Below are positions 1-8,702 of a stretch of DNA of 64,000 nt, in pieces. Under the pieces are notes generated by a model. It was not told the origin of the DNA, searched no databases, and worked only from the letters and a program-made list of their open reading frames with translations. Numbering within the stretch: the first letter of the stretch is position 1; each line of letters opens with the position of its first letter. Origin of the DNA: Thiomicrorhabdus sp. Milos-T2 (GTDB taxonomy: Bacteria > Pseudomonadota > Gammaproteobacteria > Thiomicrospirales > Thiomicrospiraceae); NCBI RefSeq assembly GCF_000702325.1, contig NZ_KL370891.1, forward strand, positions 518,917 through 582,916, in the 5' to 3' direction. A program made the position numbers and the translations under genes.

Positions 1-890
1 TTAAAAGGCGTGGTTCTGAAATGCACATCCATTTCATGAGCGCCTTGTAAAAAGGCATTAAATCCTTCCATTCCTTGCTGAAGAGCTATGGTTAGACCAA
101 TTGTTGACCATAAAGAAAAACGACCGCCAACCCAGTCCCAAAATAACAGCTGATGTTCAGGTAATAATCCCCACTCTTTCATCTTTGGAGCATTGGTAGA
201 GACACCGATAAAATGTTGCATAGTGCCTGCATGGGTTGATGAGTGTTTTTCAATCCACTCTTTTGCCGTCGTGGCTAAAGATTGAGTATCTATCGTTGTA
301 AAGGATTTTGAAGCAATAATAAATAGGGTGGTTTCAGCGGATAGGCTTTTCAATAAACGTTGTAGTTGTTTTCCATCTAGAGTAGAAACAAAGTGTAATT
401 CTGGAGCAAGCGGGCTTCTGATTCCTTTTAGAGCGTGAGTGACCATTAATGGCCCTAAATCACTTCCTCCAACCCCAATATTTACAACATCAGTTATTGC
501 TTTACCAGAGTAGCCCCTCAGTTGTTTGGTATGAACGCGGTCAACTAACTGTTCCATTTTGGCCCATTGCTCACTCACTTCAGATTTTGGATGGGCTAAA
601 TCTCTAAGAAAAGTATGTCCCGCCGCACGACCTTCAGTGTGATTAACTTTTTCGCCATTAAAAAGTTTTTCAATCCAATCAGATAGTTTCGCTTCTTCGG
701 CTAAATCAAAAAGAGATTGTCTCTCTTCAGAGGTCAAATTCTGTTTAGAATAATCGAGTACCAGGCCTGGTAGCTTTACATTGAATGCTTCAAATCGATT
801 TGTATCATCACTAAATAAGCTTGCTAAATGACGTTCTTTTGCTTGTTTGCTTAATTCTTCTAAAACACTATAAGAGGGGAGTTGCTTCAT
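1..890 (-). CDS. pgi: Glucose-6-phosphate isomerase, 5' part only (gene runs off the left edge)
   Basis: Interconverts glucose-6-phosphate and fructose-6-phosphate in the cytoplasm. About 296 N-terminal residues are visible on the minus strand, starting [13 protein letters not shown] at the ATG at 890. Family signatures can be read directly: [12 protein letters not shown], the GVSTNAP segment, and [17 protein letters not shown]. The C-terminal part, with the second PROSITE-type signature, lies outside the window. The start ATG overlaps the galU stop codon in an ATGA arrangement, so the two genes are almost certainly co-transcribed and translationally coupled. Together they handle hexose phosphates for UDP-glucose synthesis and glycolysis. 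This is core metabolism, unlike most of the window. Confidence 0.96.
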   Translation of the reverse strand, partial: MKQLPSYSVLEELSKQAKERHLASLFSDDTNRFEAFNVKLPGLVLDYSKQNLTSEERQSLFDLAEEAKLSDWIEKLFNGEKVNHTEGRAAGHTFLRDLAHPKSEVSEQWAKMEQLVDRVHTKQLRGYSGKAITDVVNIGVGGSDLGPLMVTHALKGIRSPLAPELHFVSTLDGKQLQRLLKSLSAETTLFIIASKSFTTIDTQSLATTAKEWIEKHSSTHAGTMQHFIGVSTNAPKMKEWGLLPEHQLLFWDWVGGRFSLWSTIGLTIALQQGMEGFNAFLQGAHEMDVHFRTTPF

Positions 891-1765
891 TGCATATACT
901 CTTTTAACCAAGTTTTAAATTCATTGCCTAATTCAGGATGCTGAATGGCAAATTCAACAGATGCTTTTAAATAGCCAAGTTTATCACCACAGTCATAGCT
1001 TGTACCAGCTAAACAATAAGCATCTACCGTAGAAATCTCCATTAACTGAGCGATGGCATCCGTTAATTGAATTTCATTTCCAGCTCCTTTAGGAGTCACT
1101 TTAAGTAAGTTTAAAATATTGTTTTCTAGAATGTAACGTCCAGTAACAGAAAGGTTAGAAGGAGCCTCTTCTAATTTAGGTTTTTCTATAATAGCCGCTA
1201 TTTTGCTAGATTCACTAGGGTTTAACTCAGCACCCAAACAATCAGCAATACCATATTTATCCACTTCAGATTTTGGAACAGGCTCTACCATAATTTGACT
1301 ATGTCCTGTTGCTCTAAATGATGCGGCCATATTGCGTAAATCGATAGATTCATTATTTAAAATAACATCAGGCAGTATTACAGCAAAATCTTCATCACCA
1401 ATAATCGGAGCCGCACACAACACAGCATGTCCTAATCCTAAAGCTTGAGGTTGGCGAACCGAAATAATATTGGCATCATTCGGTAAAATGTGACCAACTT
1501 TTTCTAATAATTCTGTTTTATTTTTAAATGCTAAGGTTTTCTCTAATTCAAAGTTATGATCAAAATGGTTTTCAATCGCCCCTTTAGAAGAGTGGGTGAC
1601 CAAAATAATATCGGTAAATCCAGCAGAAACGGCTTCTCTCACCACATATTGAATAAGAGGTTCATCAACCAAAGTAATCATCTCTTTAGGGATTGCTTTA
1701 GTAGCAGGTAAAAAGCGAGTTCCTAATCCTGCAACGGGTATAACGACTTTACGAAGTGATGGCAT
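887..1765 (-). CDS. galU: UTP--glucose-1-phosphate uridylyltransferase
   Basis: Makes UDP-glucose from UTP and glucose-1-phosphate for envelope polysaccharides. The 292 aa match the usual length for GalU. The N-terminal nucleotide-binding signature [17 protein letters not shown], the QALGLGHAV segment and the VEKP-like [13 protein letters not shown] region are all present, so the nucleotidyltransferase fold looks intact. It is the first gene of a galU-pgi operon with a 4-bp stop/start overlap. Upstream (above 1765) there is a long AT-rich gap with a mobile remnant. Confidence 0.96.
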   Translation of the reverse strand: MPSLRKVVIPVAGLGTRFLPATKAIPKEMITLVDEPLIQYVVREAVSAGFTDIILVTHSSKGAIENHFDHNFELEKTLAFKNKTELLEKVGHILPNDANIISVRQPQALGLGHAVLCAAPIIGDEDFAVILPDVILNNESIDLRNMAASFRATGHSQIMVEPVPKSEVDKYGIADCLGAELNPSESSKIAAIIEKPKLEEAPSNLSVTGRYILENNILNLLKVTPKGAGNEIQLTDAIAQLMEISTVDAYCLAGTSYDCGDKLGYLKASVEFAIQHPELGNEFKTWLKEYMQ

Positions 1766-1812
1766 AGATAAATCCTAAAATTTAATATTGAATTTGTGAG
1801 TTTTTATTTAAT

Positions 1813-1996
1813 GAGACCTTTGCATGAGATAGGTGCGAAAGAAAAATGAGGAAAAATTTTCCTGATTGCGGCGGAAAACGCAGCGAGTAGCTAGCTATTC
1901 GCAAGTTGTCGCCCACCGGAAGTGCCCTTGGGGTACAACAAAAATCAGGTGAATTTTAACCATTTTTACTCGCTCATACTCTCGTGCAAAGGTCTC
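1813..1996. mobile_element. MITE-like element with IS5-type terminal inverted repeats
   Basis: A 184-bp noncoding block starts GAGACCTTTGCATGAGA and ends with its near-perfect reverse complement TCTCGTGCAAAGGTCTC (one mismatch in 17). GAGACCTTTGCA ends are typical of some IS5-family elements, so this looks like an internally deleted, non-autonomous copy. No transposase is present. The interior holds a 20-bp near-palindrome at 1883-1902 (GCGAGTAGCTAGCTATTCGC). I could not assign a target-site duplication with confidence. Confidence 0.7.
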
Positions 1997-2545
1997 TTAT
2001 GTAACTGTGTACTTAAACGTGTATAAATTCAATTAGTATAAAACAAAACTTTAATTTAAATTAAGTAATCAATCGTAGTTTAACGTTAAATTCACTTTTG
2101 ATTATTGAATTTTTATTAAAACTAGATTCCTAGCGTGACTCTTGAAAATATAACCAGGCCTGGGAGATTGAATTTCTCGTTAAAATTAGCAATATGCAAG
2201 CCATAAGATGTTTAATAGAGAGTGGTTCTTTCTAAGTTGTTGACTTAAAATGGTTTATTTGGTTTTTGTCTGAAAGGTTTGTTTTGTTAGCGATTTAATT
2301 CACCGATTTTGTTTTTAAACTAAATGCATAAAAAAGAAGCATGAATTCCATTTCAGTGCATCCCACCGTATATGGTGTTCAGTAACGCCACCTTGGTTGA
2401 AATGGCAAAATGGAGCAGCTACACTATATTTAACCATGAGCGTTTACACAAAATGATTTACAGGATCCAGTTTAGTTTAAACTTAGAGAGTACCAAAACC
2501 TGCACTTTATGGAGTAACTATCATGCCTTTTTTAGATATCAATAA
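1997..2545. other. Gene-free AT-rich stretch
   Basis: No convincing coding region is visible on either strand. The stretch follows the MITE-like element and precedes the 13-bp tandem repeat. It may hold the galU promoter side and decayed sequence, but I cannot support a specific site. Confidence 0.5.
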
Positions 2546-2619
2546 ATGACAGTAATGAATGACAGTAATGAATGACAGTAATGAATGACAGTAATGAATG
2601 ACAGTAATGAATGACAGTA
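2546..2619. repeat. 13-bp tandem repeat, 5.7 perfect copies
   Basis: The unit ATGACAGTAATGA repeats exactly at 2546, 2559, 2572, 2585, 2598 and 2611, the last copy being partial (ATGACAGTA). It lies just past the 3' end of the GGDEF-EAL gene. Perfect identity between copies implies recent slippage, so copy number may vary between strains. Confidence 0.95.
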
Positions 2620-2634
2620 AGTATATGAAATGTT

Positions 2635-4239
2635 TTAAAAACTTTCTGGCTTGTGAATGTGATACCCTTGTCCAAAATTAATGCCAATCTCTTGGGCTTT
2701 GTTCAATACTTCTTGGTTCTCGATATATTCTGCAATTGTTTCTATACCCATAACTTTTGCTATCTTATGGACAGATTTAACTATTTCATAGGAAACTTTA
2801 TCTGTAGCTATCTCTTTTACAAAAGTGCCATTTATTTTAATATAATCAATGGACATATTTCGTAGATATTCAAAAGAGGCTATACCCCTGCAAAAGTCAT
2901 CAAGTGAAAACTTAAACCCTGCGACCTTTATTTTGTCTATAAACTTTATTGTTGCATCTATATTTTGTATAGCGATGGTTTGTGGGACTTCAAAAGTAAT
3001 ATTTTCAGGGTTTATACCATAGGTATTTTTCCTAGCCTTGATAAAGTCAGGAAAGTTTTCATCTTGTACTGATTGCATAGAGAGATTTATAGAATATCTG
3101 TCGTTTTTGTCAATAATCCTAAATGTATTTTCAATAACCCACCTATCTATTCTTGTCATAATTTCATATCGTTCAGCAGAAGGGATAAAAGCATTAGGTT
3201 GCATGAGGCTATTATCAGGAAGTTTCATTCGTATTAGAATCTCATAATACTTTTGTTGTGTTTTTGAAAAGGAGCGTATCTCTTGCATATGCAATACAAA
3301 TCCATTTGTACTCAGTGCTTCTTCTAGCTGAGCTATCAGATTTAGTTCTTTTACATCTTTAGAATATTCGTCTTTATTTTCATCAGCTATATAAATCTTG
3401 TTTCTACCTTGACTTTTGGCAATATTACAAGCATTGTCTGCTGCATTGATAATTTCATTACATTTATTGTGCTTATCACTTATGAGAGATATACCGATAG
3501 ATGCGCTTATATTAAAAGTATATTGCTTATAAATAAAATGAAATTTTTCAATCTCCGAACGTATATTTTCTGCTATCTTTTTTGCTTTATGTAGTGAGCA
3601 CTCTTCAAGTAGTATCGCAAACTCATCTCCACCTATTCGTGCTACTATATCTCTACTTCTTGTATGTGATTTTAAGATGTTGGCTATCGAGTTTAAAAGT
3701 ATATCTCCAGCTTCATGACCAGCTGTGTCATTGACTGGTTTAAACTTATCTAAGTCCAAAAACATGACAGCTCCTGCAAGTTTATGTTCTAAAGATTTTT
3801 CTACAGCCCTAGAAACACTCTTTTCAAACTCTTTTTTATTCCAAAGTTTTGTTAAGTTGTCATGGGTTGCTTCCATTTGTAATTGTATGTCTTTAGAAAT
3901 ATCTTCTATAATAACAAGCGATCCATCCAACATTGGACGCACTTTTATATTTAAAACATACTCTTTGAATTTTATATTGCTTAAGTTAAAATCAAGTTTA
4001 TTATGAGACTTTATAAAAGAAGTATAAGTACTAAGAAGTTCATCAATATTGCAAAATACATCTTTATAGTTTTTATCAACCAAGTCTTTTGGGGTAGAGT
4101 CTTCAAAACCTAAGGAATTTACTGCATTTTCATTAATAATTCCGACTTCATAGTCTTCAGAAAAAGTAATAATCCCAAATGGAACATTACTCATTATTCC
4201 TGTAAGAAATTTTTGTAAGTGGACAACATTACTTAACAT
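2635..4239 (-). CDS. PAS-GGDEF-EAL cyclic-di-GMP signalling protein
   Basis: Predicted to make and/or break down cyclic-di-GMP. In order: a PAS-like sensor (about residues 15-120), a GGDEF cyclase domain with an intact GGDEF core (VARIGGDEFAILLEE, near residue 205), and a C-terminal EAL domain. In the EAL domain the signature reads EIL, INLS is kept, and LDDF is kept. FEITET has become FEVPQT and KIDG has become KING, so phosphodiesterase activity is uncertain. No membrane segment is seen. I place the start at the ATG at 4239 (MLSNVVHL), one base after the stop of the upstream phosphatase gene and behind a GGA motif. An ATG at 4281 would overlap that gene by 41 bases and add a poor MMMM leader. 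It is the last gene of the STAS/kinase-phosphatase operon and its likely output. Confidence 0.9.
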   Translation of the reverse strand: MLSNVVHLQKFLTGIMSNVPFGIITFSEDYEVGIINENAVNSLGFEDSTPKDLVDKNYKDVFCNIDELLSTYTSFIKSHNKLDFNLSNIKFKEYVLNIKVRPMLDGSLVIIEDISKDIQLQMEATHDNLTKLWNKKEFEKSVSRAVEKSLEHKLAGAVMFLDLDKFKPVNDTAGHEAGDILLNSIANILKSHTRSRDIVARIGGDEFAILLEECSLHKAKKIAENIRSEIEKFHFIYKQYTFNISASIGISLISDKHNKCNEIINAADNACNIAKSQGRNKIYIADENKDEYSKDVKELNLIAQLEEALSTNGFVLHMQEIRSFSKTQQKYYEILIRMKLPDNSLMQPNAFIPSAERYEIMTRIDRWVIENTFRIIDKNDRYSINLSMQSVQDENFPDFIKARKNTYGINPENITFEVPQTIAIQNIDATIKFIDKIKVAGFKFSLDDFCRGIASFEYLRNMSIDYIKINGTFVKEIATDKVSYEIVKSVHKIAKVMGIETIAEYIENQEVLNKAQEIGINFGQGYHIHKPESF

Positions 4240-4240
4240 T

Positions 4241-5236
4241 TTAATATCCTTTAGCGACCACGATAGTGGCATCATCATCACTTAATGCAAAAGCATCAAA
4301 CAATATTTCTGCAGTTTTTTGAGCACTTTTGTCTTTTAAGCTTACAGAATCATACTGTATCTTTTTAACGCCGTCACTGTGGAGTATGATTGTAAAATCT
4401 TTAGGTTTTTTTATCTTTTGAACATAAATCTCCTCTGGCAAAGATACTCCCAAGGAGCCATTTTGTACTTGTATAGGGTTTGGTGTATCTGAGAGAACTT
4501 GAACAAAAAGATTCCCAACAATTACAAGTTCTAACTCTTTAGGTGTTATTCTACAAAGTGTAAGCTCAACACCACGATCAGCTTTTTTGTTTTTTTGAAC
4601 TATTTTATGCCCCTCTTTAACAAGAAAAGGTAGTGGTTGTGTATAGTTTTCACTTAAAAATGAGTGCAGTACATCTGCAGAAAAACATGCTTTTTCACCA
4701 TGCCCTGCACCATCAAGAACTGCTAAAAGAGCATTTTCTCCGTTATACGGTTTAATAAGATACTTATCACCATTGATATACTCTCCATGCATAGCAAATG
4801 AGACACTACCAAAATCAAGAACATCTTTTGGAATTGGTAAAAATATTTTTAAAGTTACAGTTGTGCCATCTTTTGAACTCTCTATAAACATTTTATCAAC
4901 AGAGCGTTTTGCAGCACCAAGACCTAGACCTAAGCTATTTTGATGTCTTGTAAATCCATCTTTCATGGCAACATTAAGGTTGTCTATACCACTTCCTACA
5001 TCTTTAATAACAAGTTTTAAACCTTTATGATTTTTAGTTGGCTGTAGTGTCAAAGTTCCTTGTGTTGCATAACGGATGACATTTGTTACAATTTCTGAAC
5101 AAGCAGTAGCAAAATAGGCAGCTTCTCTTATGCCAAAGCCAAATAGCTGTGCTTCTTCTTTGACTATTTTAGTAATATAGTAAATATCTTTTACTTCCGT
5201 AATAGCGAAAGTATGGATAGGTTTTTTATTTGACAT
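4241..5236 (-). CDS. RsbT-like kinase fused to an RsbX/SpoIIE-type phosphatase
   Basis: Two-domain partner-switching protein of 331 aa. Residues about 5-130 form a GHKL ATPase like RsbT/RsbW, with an N-box (ACSEIVTNVIRYA), a G1 box (VIKDVGSGI) and a G2 box (LGLGLGAAKRSVD). Residues about 145-331 form a PP2C-like domain with LLAVLDGAGHGEKA near its start and HSDGV and DDATIVV near its end, as in RsbX. In stressosomes RsbT phosphorylates RsbS and RsbX removes the phosphate, so this protein may do both. It lies 19 bases after the STAS gene and directly before the GGDEF-EAL gene. Fusion of the two roles is the notable feature; the biochemical role is inferred from the family. Confidence 0.85.
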   Translation of the reverse strand: MSNKKPIHTFAITEVKDIYYITKIVKEEAQLFGFGIREAAYFATACSEIVTNVIRYATQGTLTLQPTKNHKGLKLVIKDVGSGIDNLNVAMKDGFTRHQNSLGLGLGAAKRSVDKMFIESSKDGTTVTLKIFLPIPKDVLDFGSVSFAMHGEYINGDKYLIKPYNGENALLAVLDGAGHGEKACFSADVLHSFLSENYTQPLPFLVKEGHKIVQKNKKADRGVELTLCRITPKELELVIVGNLFVQVLSDTPNPIQVQNGSLGVSLPEEIYVQKIKKPKDFTIILHSDGVKKIQYDSVSLKDKSAQKTAEILFDAFALSDDDATIVVAKGY

Positions 5237-5255
5237 TTAAATCCAAAAAACTGTT

Positions 5256-5681
5256 TTATTCATTAATATCTACAATTTTTTTACCCGACATCTCATATGT
5301 TGTCGAAAGTGCTGCTTTGAGATTTCTTTTTATTATATGTTCCTTTAAATTTACATTTGCTTTTACCATACTTTCTGCTAAGTACCCTTTAATACCGCAA
5401 AAAATTGGAGTAATACCTAGTAAAACCAAAGTATCGGCAAGTCTTAGTAAATATCCAGATACTGAAGAGTCAATCACATCAACATTGCCTAAATCCATAA
5501 TCACATAATCTACCTCTTTAATCTCAAAGCAAGCTATCAACTTATCACTTACTTCAGCGATTCTTGCTGAGTCAATGGAACCAAATAAACCAGTATAAAT
5601 CGTTCTATCCGATATCTCAGAGACTACCATAGGAATCTCACCACCAATTTGTTTTCTGCTAACTGCTACATTTTCTGGCAT
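5256..5681 (-). CDS. STAS-domain protein, RsbS-like
   Basis: A 141-aa single-domain STAS protein. The conserved loop VDVIDSSVSGYLLRL carries serines of the kind phosphorylated in RsbS/SpoIIAA proteins. It is the first gene of the three-gene operon and is the predicted substrate of the kinase-phosphatase encoded next. In the known paradigm a dephosphorylated RsbS holds RsbT, and phosphorylation releases it to act on a downstream output. The ATG at 5681 gives a leader of about 15 residues before the domain; an internal ATG 17 codons in (MVVSEIS) could be the true start. Confidence 0.82.
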   Translation of the reverse strand: MPENVAVSRKQIGGEIPMVVSEISDRTIYTGLFGSIDSARIAEVSDKLIACFEIKEVDYVIMDLGNVDVIDSSVSGYLLRLADTLVLLGITPIFCGIKGYLAESMVKANVNLKEHIIKRNLKAALSTTYEMSGKKIVDINE

Positions 5682-5946
5682 TATAAAACCTTTATTTAAT
5701 TGAATAACTTTACTTATTATACTGAAGATAACATGTTGTATCTAAATGTTCTTATATTTGGAACAGGGATTACTGTTCTGGTCAATTCCATCAGGACAGT
5801 CATAAACACCTCAATAATTAAGACAATTGTCCATTATTAAAGTGTCCTGTCTAATTAAACCAGTTCAGTTGTTTGGCGGTTTGTCATATTTAACAAGACC
5901 TTGTAAGTGATGCTTTGAAAAAAGTAATATTTTTTACAAAAAAGGC
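5682..5946. other. Intergenic region upstream of tRNA-Asn
   Basis: No gene seen. It lies between the divergent STAS operon and tRNA-Asn. The STAS operon promoter is presumably here, but I cannot name its boxes. Confidence 0.4.
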
Positions 5947-5974
5947 TTGTCATCGATAAAATTTTCTCTATAAT
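5947..5974 (+). promoter_or_regulatory. Sigma70-type promoter of tRNA-Asn
   Basis: TTGTCA at 5947-5952 and a perfect TATAAT at 5969-5974 are separated by 16 bases. They are followed by a short GC-rich ACGCACCC stretch. This lies 33 bases before the tRNA 5' end, as expected for a stable-RNA promoter. Confidence 0.75.
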
Positions 5975-6007
5975 ACGCACCCATCAGGCGAGAGCTTGAA
6001 CAACTAT

Positions 6008-6083
6008 TCCCCAATAGTTCAGTTGGTAGAACACCGGACTGTTAATCCGTATGTCCCTGGTTCGAGTCCAGGTTGGGGAGCCA
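6008..6083 (+). tRNA. tRNA-Asn (GTT)
   Basis: A 76-nt cloverleaf. The acceptor arms TCCCCAA and TTGGGGA pair fully, the discriminator is G and CCA is encoded. The anticodon loop reads CTGTTAA with GTT. The T-loop TTCGAGT is canonical. The 3' half is duplicated at 11058, marking integration of a mobile element. Confidence 0.97.
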
Positions 6084-6095
6084 AATTTTAAAGCC
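6039..6095 (+). repeat. Direct repeat / attachment site of the tRNA-Asn element, tRNA-proximal copy
   Basis: A 57-bp sequence running from the anticodon loop of tRNA-Asn through CCA to AAATTTTAAAGCC. It is identical to 11058-11114. Tyrosine integrases typically recombine within tRNA 3' halves like this. Confidence 0.93.
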
Positions 6096-6137
6096 AGGTA
6101 ATTCAATCACTTATGTGAAATGAAGCCTGGCTTTTTT
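6091..6137. terminator. Bidirectional hairpin terminator between tRNA-Asn and the integrase gene
   Basis: AAGCCAGG (6091-6098) pairs with CCTGGCTT (6126-6133), followed by a T-run. A smaller hairpin, TCAC-TTAT-GTGA, lies inside the loop. It would end tRNA-Asn transcription and, read the other way, the integrase transcript. The outer arm starts in the att repeat but is completed by element DNA. Confidence 0.75.
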
Positions 6138-7161
6138 ATTGCCCATAAGAAACTGATGTAGCAGAAATTGTAGCAACCCCAGTCTCTGAGCGGTTTACAT
6201 AGCGTTTTAGGTGCTCATGGCTAAAATGAGCGTAGCGTTTGACCATTTTATAATCTGACCAACCGCCTAATTCTTGAAGTATTTCAATTGGCGTTCCTCT
6301 TTGAACATGCCAGGTTGCCCAGGTATGCCGTAAGTCATGCCAACGAAAATCCTCTAATCCAACTCTTTTACAAGCTGTCTTAAAAGCCCTAGTGTTTGCC
6401 CGACGGACTCCCTCACCTTTGTATGTAAACACCCGTTCTGGATTGTTCCCAACTTGGCGTTTAATGACCTCTATGGCTTTATCTGAAAGGGGAACGACAA
6501 AGGCCTTCTCACTTTTCAGAATGTCATCTCCTTCGATAAAAACAGCCCGCTGAGAGAAATCAACCTGTTCCCAACGGAGCAAGGTGACATTGGATTCTCG
6601 TAAGCCTGTTTCTAAAGAGAAGATAACCATATCGGCAAGGTGTGGAGGTAGAGCCAAAATTAATGTTTGTGCTTCTGACTCAGTTATCCAACGAACTCGT
6701 TTTTTCGGTTCCTTCAAGAGTTTTATATAGGGTGGAGAGCATTTCACTTCCCACTCCTTACTTGCTTTGTTCAAGACCGCTCTAAGTTTCTGAAGATGAC
6801 GGTTAACGGTAGCATTACTGGCACCATCTTTCAGTTTGTTCTGAATGATGGCATCAATGTGCATCCGTCTGATTTCATCGAGATACATATCTCTAAAATA
6901 TTGGTCAAGATAACGAAATAAACGAATCTCATTACCTTGGTCTTTATTTTGAGTTTCACGCATGAATCGAACGACCGCTTCTTGCCAAAGAAGGCGAGGT
7001 TTTTCCCCTAGTTGGAGAACTCGCCATAATTCAGCTTTTAGCAAATCGGTAAATTCTTGTGCTAATCTTCGGTCTTCAGTCCCAGTAGAGCGTTGTATTC
7101 TTGTTCCGTCTGGAGCGGTAAAGTTAGTCCACCAGATGTTGTTTCGGAGGTAGATTGACAT
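6136..7161 (-). CDS. Tyrosine integrase of the tRNA-Asn element
   Basis: Site-specific recombinase of 341 aa, the usual size for phage-type integrases. There is an N-terminal arm/SAM-like region. The catalytic domain has LETGLRESNVTLLRW (first Arg), WHDLRHTWATWH (HxLRH) and ELGGWSDYKMVKRYAH with the nucleophile Tyr. The active site looks complete. It lies head-on to tRNA-Asn with its stop about 50 bases from the tRNA end, as is usual for the integrase of a tRNA-inserted element. Its 5' end overlaps the upstream HTH gene by 100 bases in another frame, so the two are probably translated from one message. Confidence 0.95.
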   Translation of the reverse strand: MSIYLRNNIWWTNFTAPDGTRIQRSTGTEDRRLAQEFTDLLKAELWRVLQLGEKPRLLWQEAVVRFMRETQNKDQGNEIRLFRYLDQYFRDMYLDEIRRMHIDAIIQNKLKDGASNATVNRHLQKLRAVLNKASKEWEVKCSPPYIKLLKEPKKRVRWITESEAQTLILALPPHLADMVIFSLETGLRESNVTLLRWEQVDFSQRAVFIEGDDILKSEKAFVVPLSDKAIEVIKRQVGNNPERVFTYKGEGVRRANTRAFKTACKRVGLEDFRWHDLRHTWATWHVQRGTPIEILQELGGWSDYKMVKRYAHFSHEHLKRYVNRSETGVATISATSVSYGQ

Positions 7162-7382
7162 AATGATTCCTCATTGTTGTCAACAAACCCAACAACACTC
7201 TCAGAACTAGGATATTGTTTTCTGATATGTTGTTCAAGGTCTTGTTGAATGAATACCCACTTTCTTCCAAGTTTTCCACAGGGGATTTTTCCAGTCTGAG
7301 CCAGTCTTCTAACGGTTTCAGGGTTGCACTGTAAAAATTCTGCGGCTTGGTTGAGAGTGAGAGTTTTGATTGGCTCACTCAT
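7062..7382 (-). CDS. Helix-turn-helix DNA-binding protein (excisionase-like)
   Basis: A 106-aa protein. Residues about 8-55 form a MerR/excisionase-type HTH (TLNQAAEFLQCNPETVRRLA followed by a GKLGRKWVF wing). The C-terminal half is polar and without known features. Its last 100 bases overlap the integrase start, and it follows the replication gene by 5 bases. The likely role is to control excision direction or integrase expression. Length is greater than for a minimal Xis, so a pure regulator is also possible. Confidence 0.82.
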   Translation of the reverse strand: MSEPIKTLTLNQAAEFLQCNPETVRRLAQTGKIPCGKLGRKWVFIQQDLEQHIRKQYPSSESVVGFVDNNEESLCQSTSETTSGGLTLPLQTEQEYNALLGLKTED

Positions 7383-7387
7383 GGGAT

Positions 7388-8638
7388 TTACTCCTTCAAT
7401 TCAGTGTTATAACGAAGTGTTTTCTCTTTGGCTTTACCCTTGAGGTAATCCTCAATCGGTTTATCTTTCACAGTAAGGTGATAATCTTCCGCTTGATGTA
7501 GGAACTCGCCAAGCGCTTCCCCTAAATCGGTAATGCCTTCACGAGCCATGAAAGAACTGATTGCCGCTAGACCATTCACAAATAAAAACTGGTCATTAGG
7601 TAATCGTCTTTTGGTGACTACTTTTACAGCATCACAATCGGAGTTCGTACAAGAATCAGAAATATCTTTCCATGCATCATTGATAGGCCAGCGTGATTCA
7701 TTGCTGTCAGTCGTTGGGTTAACGAGTTGTAACCATTTTGTGGTTGCGTACTTCCAAAGAGCTGGGCTGAGTTCATTAATTTGATAAGGATTCATTAAGC
7801 CAACGTTTTTCAAGAATTCTCGTTTCATTTGAAACTCCATTCGCCAAACATCTGTTTTACCATCCCACCCCTGAGCTTCCCAAATAGGCTTTAGGTAGTC
7901 CTTCTTGGATTTAACTATCTCAAGGGTTTTATTGTATAAACGACCCATGACAACCCCTTTACCAATTCGCCAGCCAGAAGGGCGTTTATGTTGGTGAAAA
8001 CGGTCTATTTGAGACGCTCTAGTCTTCCATTGTTGAATATCAATGGCTTCAACCTTAAATTGAGGCAAGGGCATAAAGTCCATGCACAAATCTAAACGAC
8101 TAACTGAGGGATGACCTTTAACCTTTCCAAGTTTATAAACGATGTTATCGAGATGGCTCAGTACTTCATCTATTTTAGTGAAGGTGAGTAGCTCACTACT
8201 TATCTGTATATAGGCTAATGGCATAGAGGTAGACTCGCCACTTGATAGTTGAATAGTAAACCAGTTATCACTTAATACAAAAGAGAAGCGACCAGCGCCT
8301 TTAGGTTTGACTTCAAATTTATGCCCAGCGAAACTGATATAAGCTTCAGCCGCCACTTCTTTATTGAGGTGTTGAGCTTGCTTTTTAACGACGGTTAATA
8401 GTTCTTCAATCTGGGGGAGTATGTTGCCCCTATAAGATATGTACAAACTATCTACTGCACATCGTAAAGGTAGGGTATTTTTCTTATCTATGTATTTTGC
8501 AGGTGCTGTGTTACTAGGTGACGCACCAAGTTTATTGCACGATCGAGGTGTGCCTTGAGGTGACTGTGTTCCACAGTCATCCTTCAAGCCAGCACTCTCA
8601 CGCGCTCCAGTTTTTTGTTTATCTTCTGTATTAGACAT
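7388..8638 (-). CDS. Replication-initiation-factor-like protein
   Basis: A 416-aa protein resembling the Rep_trans/replication initiation factor family of rolling-circle plasmids and filamentous phages. The segment VSRLDLCMDFM matches the conserved core with metal-type acidic residues, and WRMEFQMKREFL fits the later family motif. The first 60 residues are low complexity and polar. It suggests that the element can replicate as a circle after excision. Assignment rests on motif reading alone and the catalytic Tyr was not pinned down. Confidence 0.72.
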   Translation of the reverse strand: MSNTEDKQKTGARESAGLKDDCGTQSPQGTPRSCNKLGASPSNTAPAKYIDKKNTLPLRCAVDSLYISYRGNILPQIEELLTVVKKQAQHLNKEVAAEAYISFAGHKFEVKPKGAGRFSFVLSDNWFTIQLSSGESTSMPLAYIQISSELLTFTKIDEVLSHLDNIVYKLGKVKGHPSVSRLDLCMDFMPLPQFKVEAIDIQQWKTRASQIDRFHQHKRPSGWRIGKGVVMGRLYNKTLEIVKSKKDYLKPIWEAQGWDGKTDVWRMEFQMKREFLKNVGLMNPYQINELSPALWKYATTKWLQLVNPTTDSNESRWPINDAWKDISDSCTNSDCDAVKVVTKRRLPNDQFLFVNGLAAISSFMAREGITDLGEALGEFLHQAEDYHLTVKDKPIEDYLKGKAKEKTLRYNTELKE

Positions 8639-8702
8639 TTCCTGTCTCCTTCAGTTAATTATTAAAGTAATTAACGTTGCAACGTTGGAGACAAATTTAG
8701 AG

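Noticed and set aside
2546-2619. CRISPR array
   Set aside because: The 13-bp units are contiguous without spacers. No cas genes are in the window.
2653-4006. Several plus-strand open frames within the GGDEF-EAL gene
   Set aside because: They are antisense to strongly conserved catalytic motifs and have atypical composition.
7124-7378. 84-aa open frame overlapping the HTH gene
   Set aside because: It lies wholly within the better supported HTH and integrase genes in another frame and shows no family feature.
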